A stretch of 23,278 nt of DNA. Origin: Bacteroidia bacterium. GTDB lineage: Bacteria; Bacteroidota; Bacteroidia; UKL13-3. Below the pieces are notes generated by a model. It was given only the letters and a program-made list of their open reading frames with translations, did not search any database and was not told the DNA's origin. A program made the translations under genes and the position numbers. The first letter of the stretch is position 1. Each line of letters opens with the position of its first letter. Shown here in pieces: positions 1-8,016 of the stretch. The stretch spans positions 1-23,278 of the forward strand of contig JACFNJ010000011.1 of assembly GCA_019454865.1 (NCBI GenBank). The letters are read 5' to 3'.

Positions 1-939
1 AAAATTAATGTGCGTAAAACCTTTGCTTGCGTTAAATCCAACTAATGCGGAAAGATTTGTTACTTCATACCCTGTTAAATATACTAATCCATCTACCGGG
101 TTTTTGTAATTCTTTGCTTTTCTGTATGAACCTCGTAATGCAAAAGCAATTTTGTTTTTATTTAAAGCAACTTGCAGCCCGTTGCCTATTAAGCCATTGT
201 TTGTTTGGTATTCAGTGGTAAACTTTCCGCAAATATTTCTATCCGTGTTTATAGGTTTTGATGGGAATAAACTAACCACTCCTGCAATAGCATCGGAGCC
301 ATACAATAAACTTGCAGGCCCTTTAATCACTTCTGCTTTTTCAATGGTGTAGTCATCTATTTCTAATCCATGTTCATCGCCATATTGTTGCCCTTCTTGA
401 CGCACTCCATCGTATAAAGTAAGTACTCTGTTATATCCTAAACCATGAATAAATGGTTTTGAGATGTTTGGTCCGGTTTTTACTGATGTTAATCCGGGTG
501 CATTTTTTACCAAGGCATCTACAATATTGCTTTCTATTGTTGTTTCAATTTGCTTGGGTGATATTGCTACTATTGCAATTGGATTTTCTTTTATTCGTGT
601 AGCACGTGTTGTTCCTGTTATTACAATGTCGTTAAGTTCTATACTTGTAGGTTTTAAGTGTATTATATATTTATCTTGTTTGGGTTTAATGTTTAATGTA
701 TCTGTTTTGTAGCCTATGGAGTGAAAAATGATTTTCTTTACATTTTCTATTTCTATTGTAAATTTCCCTTTTCCATCAGTTACTATTCCTCTTTGCTTAT
801 CATCCAATACTATAACATTACAAAATTCAATAGGTTGTTTAGTGATGAAATCATATACAATACCAGATATACTCCTTGATTGAGAGAATACTGAACTTTG
901 AATAAATAAAACAAAAATTGCAAATAAGCTTTTTCGCAC
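1..939 (-). CDS. TonB-dependent outer-membrane receptor, N-terminal 313 residues (runs off left edge)
   Basis: This is the start of a TonB-dependent receptor, an outer-membrane beta-barrel that imports a metal chelate or similar ligand using energy from TonB. The reading frame is open from GTG (937-939) to the window edge. An in-frame TAG lies a few codons upstream and there is no ATG, so GTG is the best start. Residues 1-20 are a signal peptide. Residues 22-105 are a carboxypeptidase-regulatory-like domain ending near DIVITGT, as usual in Bacteroidota receptors. The plug domain follows (about 115-225) with YGDEHG and IKGPASLLYGSDAIAGVV; the barrel then begins and is cut off. It is divergent from a DtxR-family regulator and its promoter spacer carries a candidate operator, so an iron or manganese ligand is plausible. 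The true substrate cannot be read from the sequence. Confidence 0.93.
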   Translation of the reverse strand, partial: MRKSLFAIFVLFIQSSVFSQSRSISGIVYDFITKQPIEFCNVIVLDDKQRGIVTDGKGKFTIEIENVKKIIFHSIGYKTDTLNIKPKQDKYIIHLKPTSIELNDIVITGTTRATRIKENPIAIVAISPKQIETTIESNIVDALVKNAPGLTSVKTGPNISKPFIHGLGYNRVLTLYDGVRQEGQQYGDEHGLEIDDYTIEKAEVIKGPASLLYGSDAIAGVVSLFPSKPINTDRNICGKFTTEYQTNNGLIGNGLQVALNKNKIAFALRGSYRKAKNYKNPVDGLVYLTGYEVTNLSALVGFNASKGFTHINF

Positions 940-958
940 GATTATATAATTTCGTTTG

Positions 959-990
959 CAAAACTAATAAAGTTAGGTAAGCCAAACAAA
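959..990 (-). promoter_or_regulatory. Bacteroidota-type promoter of the TonB receptor gene
   Basis: Read on the minus strand, TTTG (987-990) is followed after 20 nt by TAGTTTTG (959-966). This matches the Bacteroidota primary sigma factor consensus TTTG / TAnnTTTG with the usual spacing. The -7 box ends 19 nt before the GTG start. Confidence 0.6.
973..986. promoter_or_regulatory. Candidate DtxR/MntR-type operator
   Basis: TTAGGTAAGCCAAA is an imperfect inverted repeat (TTAGG, 4 nt, CCAAA) resembling the TTAGG...CC(T/A)AA arms of known DtxR/IdeR boxes. It lies entirely within the 20-nt spacer of the receptor promoter and about 40-50 nt upstream of the divergent DtxR-family gene. Binding there would be expected to block the receptor promoter. 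Assignment is by position and partial similarity only. Confidence 0.4.
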
Positions 991-1010
991 TATTTTTAGA
1001 AAAACCTTTT

Positions 1011-1018
1011 TATATTTG
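1011..1018 (+). promoter_or_regulatory. -7 box of the DtxR-family gene (near-leaderless)
   Basis: TATATTTG fits the Bacteroidota -7 consensus TAnnTTTG exactly. It ends only 7 nt before the ATG, so transcription would begin within a few bases of the start codon. I see no good TTTG partner at the usual distance. Confidence 0.5.
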
Positions 1019-1025
1019 TGAAGTT

Positions 1026-1682
1026 ATGTTATCACACGCAGAAGAAAATTATTTAAAAGCAATGTTTCATTTAACTACTATGGCTGAATCATCCAATGAA
1101 ACAGGAACAAATGCATTGGCATCCTATTTAGATGTAACTCCGGCTACGGTAAATGATATGCTTAAAAAATTAAAGGAAAAGGATTTAGTATCCTACGAAA
1201 AATACAGGAAAATTACTTTGACACAAAAAGGCAAAGATTATGCAGTGGATATAGTAAGAAGACACCGATTATGGGAAACATTTTTATATGAAAAATTGGA
1301 TTTTAGTTGGGACGAAGTGCATGAAGTAGCCGAGCAATTGGAACATATAAAATCCAAAAAATTAATTGAGCAATTGGAGAAGTTTTTAGATTATCCTGTT
1401 ACTGACCCACATGGTGACCCCATTCCAAATGCTAAGGGTAAAATAAAATATCAAAAACGGAAAACTCTGGCTGAAATTCCGATAGGGAGTATCTGTAAGT
1501 TAGTTGCAGTAAAAGATACAAGTGCTTCATTTTTGCAATATGCAATGAAAATAGGGTTGGGGTTAAGCAGTACAATTGAAATATTAAATAGGCATGAGTT
1601 TGATGGGTCTATTGAAATAAAAGTAAACAAAAGCCGATCAACAGTTAGTTTGAAATTTGCTGAAAATTTATTTGTAGTTTGA
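1026..1682 (+). CDS. DtxR/MntR-family metal-dependent transcriptional regulator
   Basis: This 218-residue protein has the full layout of a DtxR-type repressor. The N-terminal winged helix-turn-helix (about residues 4-65) opens with HAEENYLKAMFHL, and its recognition helix region is TPATVNDMLKKLKEKDLVSYEKY. The dimerisation and metal-binding domain follows (about 66-140, with RRHRLWETFLYEKL, WDEVHEVAEQLEH and DPHGDPIP). A C-terminal FeoA/SH3-like domain ends the protein. Such proteins bind Fe(II) or Mn(II) as co-repressor. At the MntR Asp8/DtxR Met10 position there is an Asn, as I recall for many Bacteroidota members, so the metal is uncertain. It is divergent from a TonB receptor with a candidate operator between them, which suggests control of that receptor and perhaps of itself. 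Confidence 0.93.
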   Translation: MLSHAEENYLKAMFHLTTMAESSNETGTNALASYLDVTPATVNDMLKKLKEKDLVSYEKYRKITLTQKGKDYAVDIVRRHRLWETFLYEKLDFSWDEVHEVAEQLEHIKSKKLIEQLEKFLDYPVTDPHGDPIPNAKGKIKYQKRKTLAEIPIGSICKLVAVKDTSASFLQYAMKIGLGLSSTIEILNRHEFDGSIEIKVNKSRSTVSLKFAENLFVV

Positions 1683-1692
1683 TGTTTGGTAA

Positions 1693-1720
1693 ACAGAATT
1701 TTTGGGATTGAAAATTCTGT
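1693..1720. terminator. AT-rich hairpin between convergent genes, possible bidirectional terminator
   Basis: A perfect 10-bp stem (ACAGAATTTT / AAAATTCTGT) with an 8-nt loop sits between the convergent DtxR-family gene and the two-helix membrane protein. There is no long T-tract on either side, so it is a weak terminator candidate. Confidence 0.4.
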
Positions 1721-1731
1721 AAAAGTATAAT

Positions 1732-2019
1732 TTACTTCTTTGCGGTTGAATCCACTTCATCATCTTTATTATCCAACTCGGGTGTTGCCATAATTTTTGC
1801 CATGTAAGTAACAGTGCTTTGTTTTCTCCAAACCCGTACTCCCCAAATAATCCCAATAATAAATCCAAGTACCGAAACTGAATAGCCCATAATTGTACCT
1901 GTATTGCCTGGATATGCTAATCGAATTAGCCAGCCTAAAATTAATCCTATTAATGTAGGTGATGCAACTATTCGTAGAAATGCTAATGATTCTACAAAAT
2001 TATTCATGAAGTTAAACAT
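1732..2019 (-). CDS. Small two-helix membrane protein, function unknown
   Basis: This 95-residue protein has two predicted membrane helices, about residues 18-35 (ASPTLIGLILGWLIRL) and 43-63 (IMGYSVSVLGFIIGIIWGV). A basic stretch (RVWRKQ) and an acidic/lysine-rich C-terminal tail (DNKDDEVDSTAKK) follow, probably cytosolic. I do not recognise a named family. An alternative start is the second methionine (MNNFVES, ATG at 2005-2007). The first is kept because a good promoter lies 22 nt upstream of it. It is convergent with the DtxR-family gene and divergent from the large Ig-repeat gene, so it is probably monocistronic. Confidence 0.75.
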   Translation of the reverse strand: MFNFMNNFVESLAFLRIVASPTLIGLILGWLIRLAYPGNTGTIMGYSVSVLGFIIGIIWGVRVWRKQSTVTYMAKIMATPELDNKDDEVDSTAKK

Positions 2020-2041
2020 AGCAATTAAATATTAATTCACC

Positions 2042-2072
2042 CAAAAGTAAATTGGTTTTAACTAAAATCAAA
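2042..2072 (-). promoter_or_regulatory. Promoter of the small membrane protein gene
   Basis: On the minus strand TTTG (2069-2072) is followed after 19 nt by TACTTTTG (2042-2049), an exact TTTG / TAnnTTTG pair, 22 nt upstream of the ATG. Confidence 0.6.
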
Positions 2073-2112
2073 CATAATTATTAAAATTAGATGAAAAGTT
2101 GGAACTAAAAAG

Positions 2113-2146
2113 TTTGTGTAAATCAAAAAATTATAATATATATTTG
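2113..2146 (+). promoter_or_regulatory. Promoter of the Ig-repeat T9SS protein gene
   Basis: TTTG (2113-2116) is followed after 22 nt by TATATTTG (2139-2146), matching the Bacteroidota promoter consensus. The -7 box ends 21 nt before the ATG, leaving a short AT-rich leader with no Shine-Dalgarno. Confidence 0.6.
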
Positions 2147-2167
2147 ATTTATTAAGCTAATTAAATC

Positions 2168-5100
2168 ATGAGAAAAATAATTACACTTTTTTCATTTGTG
2201 TTACTCACTACTTTAGTAGGTATCACAGTAAATGGTATTGCACAAGGTTTGCAACTTACCTCCGTAAATTTGATAAATGATTTACACCCAAGCGGTCAAA
2301 TGTCATACCGACAATCCAACGGGTTAGGTAAAACATCAGCATGTGGTGATACCATTTATTACCCTTGGTATAAGGCAACACAGTTTAATGCGATAGCATT
2401 GAATAGTGCTACAAGTGGAAGTATTTTTGCACAGTGGTATGATGCACCACAAGCAATTACAGTTTCAGGATTTGATTTTTATGGATGGCAAAGTGCTAAC
2501 ACAAATCAAATTATTAATATTACGTGTAGGATGTATGCAGCCGGTATTGATTCCATGCCTACCGGGTCTCCACTTGCAAGTGTTGTTGTTCCTGTAGATT
2601 CAACTTTTGGAGGAGGATTACTCTCAGCCATGCGCAGAGTGGCTACATTTACTAATGCAGTTACTACCAATGCACCGTATGTTTTAACTATAGAAACATC
2701 ATCAAGTGTTAATGTATCAATAATTACCAATTCATGGTCAGCTTCGCCACCCAATGGAAGAAATGAATGGTTGAGTTCAGTTAAAATTGGCTCAAATTTT
2801 ATCAGGAGTTATAATGTGAATGTAGGTGGGCCGGTTTTTGATGCTGATTTCATATTTTTACCGCACGTAGCTTATTCATTATCGGCTGACTTTACAATTT
2901 CAGACTGTAATACCGGAGGAAATTTAATTCAATTTACAAACACCTCATCACCTGTTTTGTTTAATAAGTTTTATAATTTTCGTGCATTTCAAAATGTAAC
3001 TAGTACAACTATAAACTATTTAAACTACAGCAGTAACTGGAATTATGGCGATACTACACCTTCAAAAGATACCATACTTGGATTAAAAATATATGCCTAT
3101 AATGTACCACATACAACAACCTTACGGAGCACTGTTGTAGGGTGGCGAGTAGGCTGTGTAGATACAAAAAGTAAAGTGGTAGGCACTGCACCAAATCCAC
3201 CCAATGTTAGTAGCAATAGTCCATTATGTGTTGGTGCTACATTGCAACTAACCGCTGATTCAATACCCGATGCTACGTACCGATGGACAGGGCCAAATGG
3301 ATTTACTTCATCTTTACGAAACCCAACCATTCCTAATGCCGGAATTTCTGCAATGGGAAATTATAGTGCTGTGGCAATTGTTGCCGGATGTACCTCTGTT
3401 GTTGCAAGCACTTATGTTTCTGTAAATAGTACGCCATCAGCAACAAGTAATGGACCGATATGTGCAGGTCAAACTTTGAATTTATCTGCAACTCAATTTT
3501 CTGGTGCAACTTATTCTTGGACAGGTCCGAATAGTTTTACTTCCAGTTTACAAGCGCCAAGTATTACTAATGCAACTACTACTGATTCGGGTACATATTA
3601 TGTTACAATTACAGCGACAGGTTGTGGCACAATGGGGCCTTACTCGGTATATGCACCGGTAAATAAAGTTCCGGCAGCACCTACAATTAGCACTAATAGT
3701 CCAATTTGTACCGGAGATAATTTAAATTTAACAGCAAGCAATTATTCAGGTGGTACATATATTTGGACTGGTCCTAATAATTTTTCATCAAGCCAACAAA
3801 ATCCAATTCGAACTAATGCTAATACATCCTTTGCAGGAACTTATAATGTGGTGCTAAGTAGTAACGGATGCTCTTCTCAAATGGTAAGCACAAACGTTGT
3901 AGTAAATATTTCTCCGGATACACCGGCAGTTACAAGTAATAGTCCATTGTGTGTTAATCAAACGTTGAGCTTAACTGCATCTACAATACCAAATGCAACA
4001 TACGCTTGGAGTGGCCCGAATAATTTTACTTCATCACTACAAAATCCTATACGTGATTCATTAAAATTATTGGATGCCGGAAATTATAGTGTGATAGCAA
4101 CTGTAAATGGCTGCCCATCGAAACCGGGAGTAGTAAATGTTCAAATCACATCTTTAACTCCAACTCCAGTGGCAACTAATAATGGACCACTTTGCCCCGG
4201 ACAGAATTTACAACTTGGTGCATCAACAATAAACGGTGCTACATACAGTTGGACGGGTCCGAATAATTTTACTTCTACACAACAAAATCCTGTTATAAAT
4301 AATGTGAGTTCAACAGAAGCCGGAATATATAGTGTAACTGCCACTACAAGCGGTTGTGGAACTTCTGCTGCAGGTAATACAACGCTTGTTGTTAATACAT
4401 TACCTCCGGCACCAACCGTAAGTAATAATGGGCCTTTATGTGATGGTGAAACAATTAATCTTACAGCATCGGGTGTAACCGGAGCAACATACGCATGGAG
4501 TGGTCCCGATGGATTTACATCTACTGCACAAAATCCAAGCATTACTAATGCAAATGCGGCAAAAGCCGGTAATTATAGTGTACAAGTTACCGTATCGGGT
4601 TGTGGTACTTCACCAACATCTACAACTAATGTTAAAGTACATCGTATTCCTGCTCGCCCGTCTGTTTCAGGTACGGGTTCTGTATGTGAAAATGATTCGA
4701 TAAAACTTTTTGGAAATGGAATTGGTGTTGGTGTAAATGCTACGTATGCATGGACAGGCCCGAATAATTTTACTTCTTCCGATAAAAATCCGGTTATTAG
4801 TTCTTCCGTTTCAGCAAATACCGGAACTTACAATTTAATTGTAACAGATTCGGGGTGTTCATCATTATCCGGCACTACAACAGTTACTGTTAAGGCTAAT
4901 CCTGCATCACCTACTGTTACCACTAATAGCCCAATATGTGAAGGAGCAAATGCAATTTTTACTGCTTCAACAATTGCAAATGCAACATATAGTTGGACAG
5001 GTCCAAATAATTTTGCATCCAGTTCACGCAATCCGGTAATAAGTGGAGCTACAAAAAATGCAACCGGTTCATACGAAGTAGTTGCAATTGTGAATGGGTG

Positions 5101-6172
5101 TAAATCGGTACCGGCTTCAGCTGCATTTATAGTTAATGAATTACCTACTCAACCTATCGTTACGGATTCGTTTGTAAAATGCGTGGGCAATACGTTAAAC
5201 TTAACAGCAAAAAGTGATGTCGGGGTTGCATACAGTTGGAGTGGTCCGGATGGATTTACTTCTACATTACAAAACCCTACAGTTACTAATTTAACTTTAG
5301 CAAAAGCAGGTGACTATACTGTTAATGCTACATCATCAACTTGTGCTTCATTACCTTCAGTGAGTAATGTACTTGTAAATAGTATTCCAACAGCTCCTGT
5401 ATTAAGCAGTAACCCTATTAGTGGCGATGTGTGTGTAGGCGATAGTGTTCAGCTTTTTGCAAATTATATTGCAGGTGCTACTTATCAATGGATAGGTCCT
5501 GCCGGATTTAGCTCTACTGAACAAAGACCAATAATTAGAAATGTTTCAACAGCAAATAGTGGTAATTATTCTGCTACAATTACTAAAGTTGGATGTACAT
5601 CTTCAAACAGTGAAATTGCTATTGGTGTAATTCCATTACCTACAACCAGTGAAATTAGTGGACCAACATCTGCTTATACAGATAGTATGGCTACTTATTC
5701 GGTAGTAGGTTCTGCTTCATCTAATTTTGCTTGGGTTGTGTCTTCCGGTGGAAGTATTAAAACAGGGGCAGGAACTTCTACAATTACCGTTAAGTGGAAT
5801 GTTAAAGGTTCATCGGAGTTAGTTAAAGTAACTGAAACAAGTTCTACCAACTGTAAAGGAGCTGAAAAATCACTTGCTGTAAATGTACAACACTCGGTAG
5901 GGTTAAATGAGGTATTGCTTAACAACAGCCGTATTTCTTTATTCCCTAATCCGGTTACGGATAAGGTGTTTCTATACTTTGATGTTTTAAAACCTGTAAA
6001 TGCTGTTGTTTCTGTAATAAATGTTTTGGGACAACAAGTGGCTAGTGTAAATCAATCCGTATTAAATAATCAAAGTGTGGGAATTAATGTACCACATCTA
6101 TCAAGAGGTATTTATTATGCTGTAATTACAGTAGATGGTGAAAGTAAATCCATTAAGTTTAGCGTAGAATAA
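2168..6172 (+). CDS. Large secreted Ig-like repeat protein with T9SS C-terminal sorting domain
   Basis: This 1334-residue exported protein starts with a signal peptide (residues 1 to about 26, ending near NGIAQG). Residues about 27-230 form a beta-rich region I cannot name. Residues about 235-340 look PKD-like (NYSSNWNYGDTTP). From residue 342 to 1157 there are ten Ig-like repeats of about 82 residues. Each has a Cys in an early strand (NSPLC or NGPLC), a central Y-x-W-(T/S)-G-P-(N/D)-x-F motif and a second Cys late (NGC or SGC), so each probably holds one disulfide. Residues 1158 to about 1243 are an eleventh, degenerate PKD-like domain without the WTGP motif. Residues about 1251-1334 (SLFPNPVTDKV ... 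LSRGIYYAVI) are a type IX sorting domain. It is therefore probably carried across the outer membrane by T9SS, cleaved, and attached to the surface or released. A role in adhesion or as a stalk is likely from the architecture, but not proven. Confidence 0.93.
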   Translation: MRKIITLFSFVLLTTLVGITVNGIAQGLQLTSVNLINDLHPSGQMSYRQSNGLGKTSACGDTIYYPWYKATQFNAIALNSATSGSIFAQWYDAPQAITVSGFDFYGWQSANTNQIINITCRMYAAGIDSMPTGSPLASVVVPVDSTFGGGLLSAMRRVATFTNAVTTNAPYVLTIETSSSVNVSIITNSWSASPPNGRNEWLSSVKIGSNFIRSYNVNVGGPVFDADFIFLPHVAYSLSADFTISDCNTGGNLIQFTNTSSPVLFNKFYNFRAFQNVTSTTINYLNYSSNWNYGDTTPSKDTILGLKIYAYNVPHTTTLRSTVVGWRVGCVDTKSKVVGTAPNPPNVSSNSPLCVGATLQLTADSIPDATYRWTGPNGFTSSLRNPTIPNAGISAMGNYSAVAIVAGCTSVVASTYVSVNSTPSATSNGPICAGQTLNLSATQFSGATYSWTGPNSFTSSLQAPSITNATTTDSGTYYVTITATGCGTMGPYSVYAPVNKVPAAPTISTNSPICTGDNLNLTASNYSGGTYIWTGPNNFSSSQQNPIRTNANTSFAGTYNVVLSSNGCSSQMVSTNVVVNISPDTPAVTSNSPLCVNQTLSLTASTIPNATYAWSGPNNFTSSLQNPIRDSLKLLDAGNYSVIATVNGCPSKPGVVNVQITSLTPTPVATNNGPLCPGQNLQLGASTINGATYSWTGPNNFTSTQQNPVINNVSSTEAGIYSVTATTSGCGTSAAGNTTLVVNTLPPAPTVSNNGPLCDGETINLTASGVTGATYAWSGPDGFTSTAQNPSITNANAAKAGNYSVQVTVSGCGTSPTSTTNVKVHRIPARPSVSGTGSVCENDSIKLFGNGIGVGVNATYAWTGPNNFTSSDKNPVISSSVSANTGTYNLIVTDSGCSSLSGTTTVTVKANPASPTVTTNSPICEGANAIFTASTIANATYSWTGPNNFASSSRNPVISGATKNATGSYEVVAIVNGCKSVPASAAFIVNELPTQPIVTDSFVKCVGNTLNLTAKSDVGVAYSWSGPDGFTSTLQNPTVTNLTLAKAGDYTVNATSSTCASLPSVSNVLVNSIPTAPVLSSNPISGDVCVGDSVQLFANYIAGATYQWIGPAGFSSTEQRPIIRNVSTANSGNYSATITKVGCTSSNSEIAIGVIPLPTTSEISGPTSAYTDSMATYSVVGSASSNFAWVVSSGGSIKTGAGTSTITVKWNVKGSSELVKVTETSSTNCKGAEKSLAVNVQHSVGLNEVLLNNSRISLFPNPVTDKVFLYFDVLKPVNAVVSVINVLGQQVASVNQSVLNNQSVGINVPHLSRGIYYAVITVDGESKSIKFSVE
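3191..5638 (+). repeat. Ten tandem Ig-like coding repeats (about 245 nt each)
   Basis: These are in-frame repeats within the T9SS protein, residues 342-1157. They are diverged overall, but short DNA blocks stay identical: CCGAATAATTTTACTTC recurs near 4018, 4259 and 4760. This points to past duplication or recombination between repeats, and the region is prone to assembly error or copy-number change. Confidence 0.85.
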
Positions 6173-6195
6173 ATTAGGTAAACTCTAAAATAGAA

Positions 6196-6227
6196 GAGGG
6201 GTTGTCTGTTTGGGACAACCTCTTTTT
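6196..6227 (+). terminator. Rho-independent terminator after the T9SS protein gene
   Basis: The stem GGTTGTC (6200-6206) / GACAACC (6214-6220) has a 7-nt loop. It can be lengthened by GAG/CTC pairing with two G bulged, and is followed by five T. It starts about 25 nt after the stop codon. It may also work weakly for the convergent SDR gene. Confidence 0.85.
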
Positions 6228-6235
6228 ATTTAAAC

Positions 6236-6910
6236 CTATATTTCATCTTTAATTACAATTGCTGTTTTGCTGTTAGGTTTGTCAGCATACCTTGCGATAA
6301 CCATTGCTATTTGTTCGGGTTTTTCCCATTTACTAAAATCGGCATTTGGCATTGCTTCTCTGTTTTGAGGGGTATCAATGGTTGAAGGTACTATTACATG
6401 TGCTTTAATTGAAGTATTGTTTACACTTGTATTTATAATTTCAGCATATTGAAACAACAGTGATTTTGAAAGTGTATATGCTACTGTAGATATGCCTTTA
6501 TGCGCATATAGTCCTTGCATAGAGCCTGTAAAAAATATTTTTCCAAAACCTTGTTTTTTCATTTGGTTTAAAATTGGTTTGGATAGGGTAAAAGCACTGA
6601 AAAAATTTAATTGAATTTGTTGTTCAATATTTTCTACTGATGTGTTTTCTATGTTTCCCATTGTAAAACCACCTGCTGTGCATATAGCAAAATCAATAGT
6701 ATTGACGTTTTTTAAGATTTTCTCTATGCAATCATTAACAGATATTTCATTGGTTAAATCCACTTCAAATTCGGTATAGTTTTGTAAGGATTTAAAGTAA
6801 TCGTTTTGTTTACGAACTAACCCGACTACATTGTAATTTTGGTTATGAAAATATTGCACCAATGCTTTGCCTAAATTACCCGAAGCTCCACTAATTAAAA
6901 TGGTTTTCAT
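6236..6910 (-). CDS. Short-chain dehydrogenase/reductase (SDR) family oxidoreductase
   Basis: This 224-residue protein is a classical SDR with a Rossmann fold binding NAD(P). The nucleotide-binding glycine motif GASGNLG is at residues 8-14, a CTAGG motif replaces the usual NAG, and the catalytic residues appear as Ser130 (FTGS), Tyr145 and Lys149 (YTLSK). The length is near the short end of the family, and the C-terminal substrate-binding part is small. It starts 6 nt after the acyl-CoA reductase gene, so the two are probably co-transcribed and could act in one pathway, for example on an aldehyde or hydroxy/keto acyl product. The substrate cannot be told from the sequence. Confidence 0.88.
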   Translation of the reverse strand: MKTILISGASGNLGKALVQYFHNQNYNVVGLVRKQNDYFKSLQNYTEFEVDLTNEISVNDCIEKILKNVNTIDFAICTAGGFTMGNIENTSVENIEQQIQLNFFSAFTLSKPILNQMKKQGFGKIFFTGSMQGLYAHKGISTVAYTLSKSLLFQYAEIINTSVNNTSIKAHVIVPSTIDTPQNREAMPNADFSKWEKPEQIAMVIARYADKPNSKTAIVIKDEI

Positions 6911-6916
6911 AATGAT

Positions 6917-7936
6917 TTAATTTAAAGATAATAAAAATTGCATGGTATCTACTCCGTCTGCATAATCTTTTAGTCCGGGCTCTTGCGCCTTACCAAATGG
7001 AATTGAATTGTTAAATGAATTTTTACTTACTATGCACTGTATTCCATCCTTGTGATTTTGAATTAAAGCTTGTAGTTCATTTGTATCGTTATAACGCTCG
7101 TAATAAAGTACCCCCAATGGCGAAAACAGATTTTTATCTTGCTTAAAGAGAATGAAATTATTGTCTAAGTGTTCAGTAAGATTCATTAGCAAAATAGCTT
7201 TGTGATAAGTGTAATTGTTAGCATATTTATGATGGTTGATGTGTTCATAAAAATCAGCTATTCCTTCGTATAGTATCCCCAAGTCATATTCTTTTGGTAT
7301 AAATACTTTTGATACATTTCTACATCCAAGCCCAAAATAAGTGAAAATATCTAACCCTAATTTATATAAATCATCGGGAGTTTCATTACCTGTAATAATT
7401 GCAACACTTGTTCGCGCTTTACGTAATACTACCGGTTTATCTTTAAAGTAATAGCTGAAATATCTATTGGTGTTGTTGCTTCCGGTAGCTATTACCGCAT
7501 CAAAGTTTTTTGGCAATCGTTCATCCGTAATTTCTATACGTGAAATAAGTTCAGGAGAAATAGAAACTAAAGCATTAATAATCCATTTCATTAACACCGT
7601 ATCATCACTTGATAATTTTATTAGAGCTTTGTGTCCGGCTGCCAACACGGCTAATAAATCATGCAACCCTACAAGTGGAATATTACCTGCCATAATTATT
7701 GCAATTGTTTTTTGTGATGATGGTGCAGGTATGTTTTCATAAGGCATTAACCATTGCTTAATGTTATTAGCTGATAACTCATCAGCCCATGCCTTTATTG
7801 CCTTGTTTGTGTATTCTATTGTAAACCAATTGTTATTAACATACGCTTGGTGAAATACGGGAGGGTTATTATCAATTTCCTTTTTTAGAAACAATCCAAG
7901 TTGCGTAAAGGTATTGATGATTTGTTCAAACTTCAT
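6917..7936 (-). CDS. LuxC-like acyl-CoA reductase
   Basis: This 339-residue protein matches the acyl-CoA reductase (LuxC-like) family, distant relatives of aldehyde dehydrogenases. The family reduces acyl-CoA or acyl thioesters to aldehydes with NADPH. Features seen are IIMAGNIPLVGLHDLLAVL (about residues 79-97), a typical family signature for nucleotide binding; ATGSNNTNRYF and KARTSVAIITG; and the likely catalytic Cys205 in YFGLGCRNVSK. It is first in a minus-strand pair with an SDR and divergent from a dicluster ferredoxin, a neighbourhood I recall from other Bacteroidota. There are no luxA/B-type genes, so bioluminescence is not implied. The true acyl substrate is unknown. Confidence 0.9.
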   Translation of the reverse strand: MKFEQIINTFTQLGLFLKKEIDNNPPVFHQAYVNNNWFTIEYTNKAIKAWADELSANNIKQWLMPYENIPAPSSQKTIAIIMAGNIPLVGLHDLLAVLAAGHKALIKLSSDDTVLMKWIINALVSISPELISRIEITDERLPKNFDAVIATGSNNTNRYFSYYFKDKPVVLRKARTSVAIITGNETPDDLYKLGLDIFTYFGLGCRNVSKVFIPKEYDLGILYEGIADFYEHINHHKYANNYTYHKAILLMNLTEHLDNNFILFKQDKNLFSPLGVLYYERYNDTNELQALIQNHKDGIQCIVSKNSFNNSIPFGKAQEPGLKDYADGVDTMQFLLSLN

Positions 7937-7982
7937 AATATTGCGAACTAAATTAATTACTACAAATCAACAAAAGATATTT

Positions 7983-7990
7983 TAACTTTG
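7983..7990 (+). promoter_or_regulatory. -7 box of the ferredoxin gene
   Basis: TAACTTTG fits TAnnTTTG and ends 26 nt before the ferredoxin ATG. No clear TTTG lies at the expected upstream distance. Confidence 0.45.
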
Positions 7991-8016
7991 TCTTACCAAA
8001 AACAAAATAGAAACTT

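Noticed and set aside
464..712. Plus-strand open frame of 82 residues, and another at 152-352
   Set aside because: Both lie opposite the clearly coding TonB receptor and have no family resemblance.
1668..1868. Minus-strand open frame of 66 residues
   Set aside because: It overlaps the two-helix membrane protein in another frame and extends into the end of the DtxR-family gene.
4141..4542. 133-residue open frame on the minus strand within the T9SS protein gene
   Set aside because: It is the antisense shadow of the Ig-like repeats, with proline-rich repetitive sequence mirroring them and no start signals.
3191..5638. Regularly spaced repeats that could suggest a CRISPR array or tandem satellite
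   Set aside because: The period of about 245 nt is in frame and codes for Ig-like domains; repeats are too long and too diverged for CRISPR.
6917..7936. Bioluminescence (lux) locus because of the LuxC-like protein
   Set aside because: No luciferase, transferase or synthetase genes are present; LuxC-like reductases are widespread in Bacteroidota.
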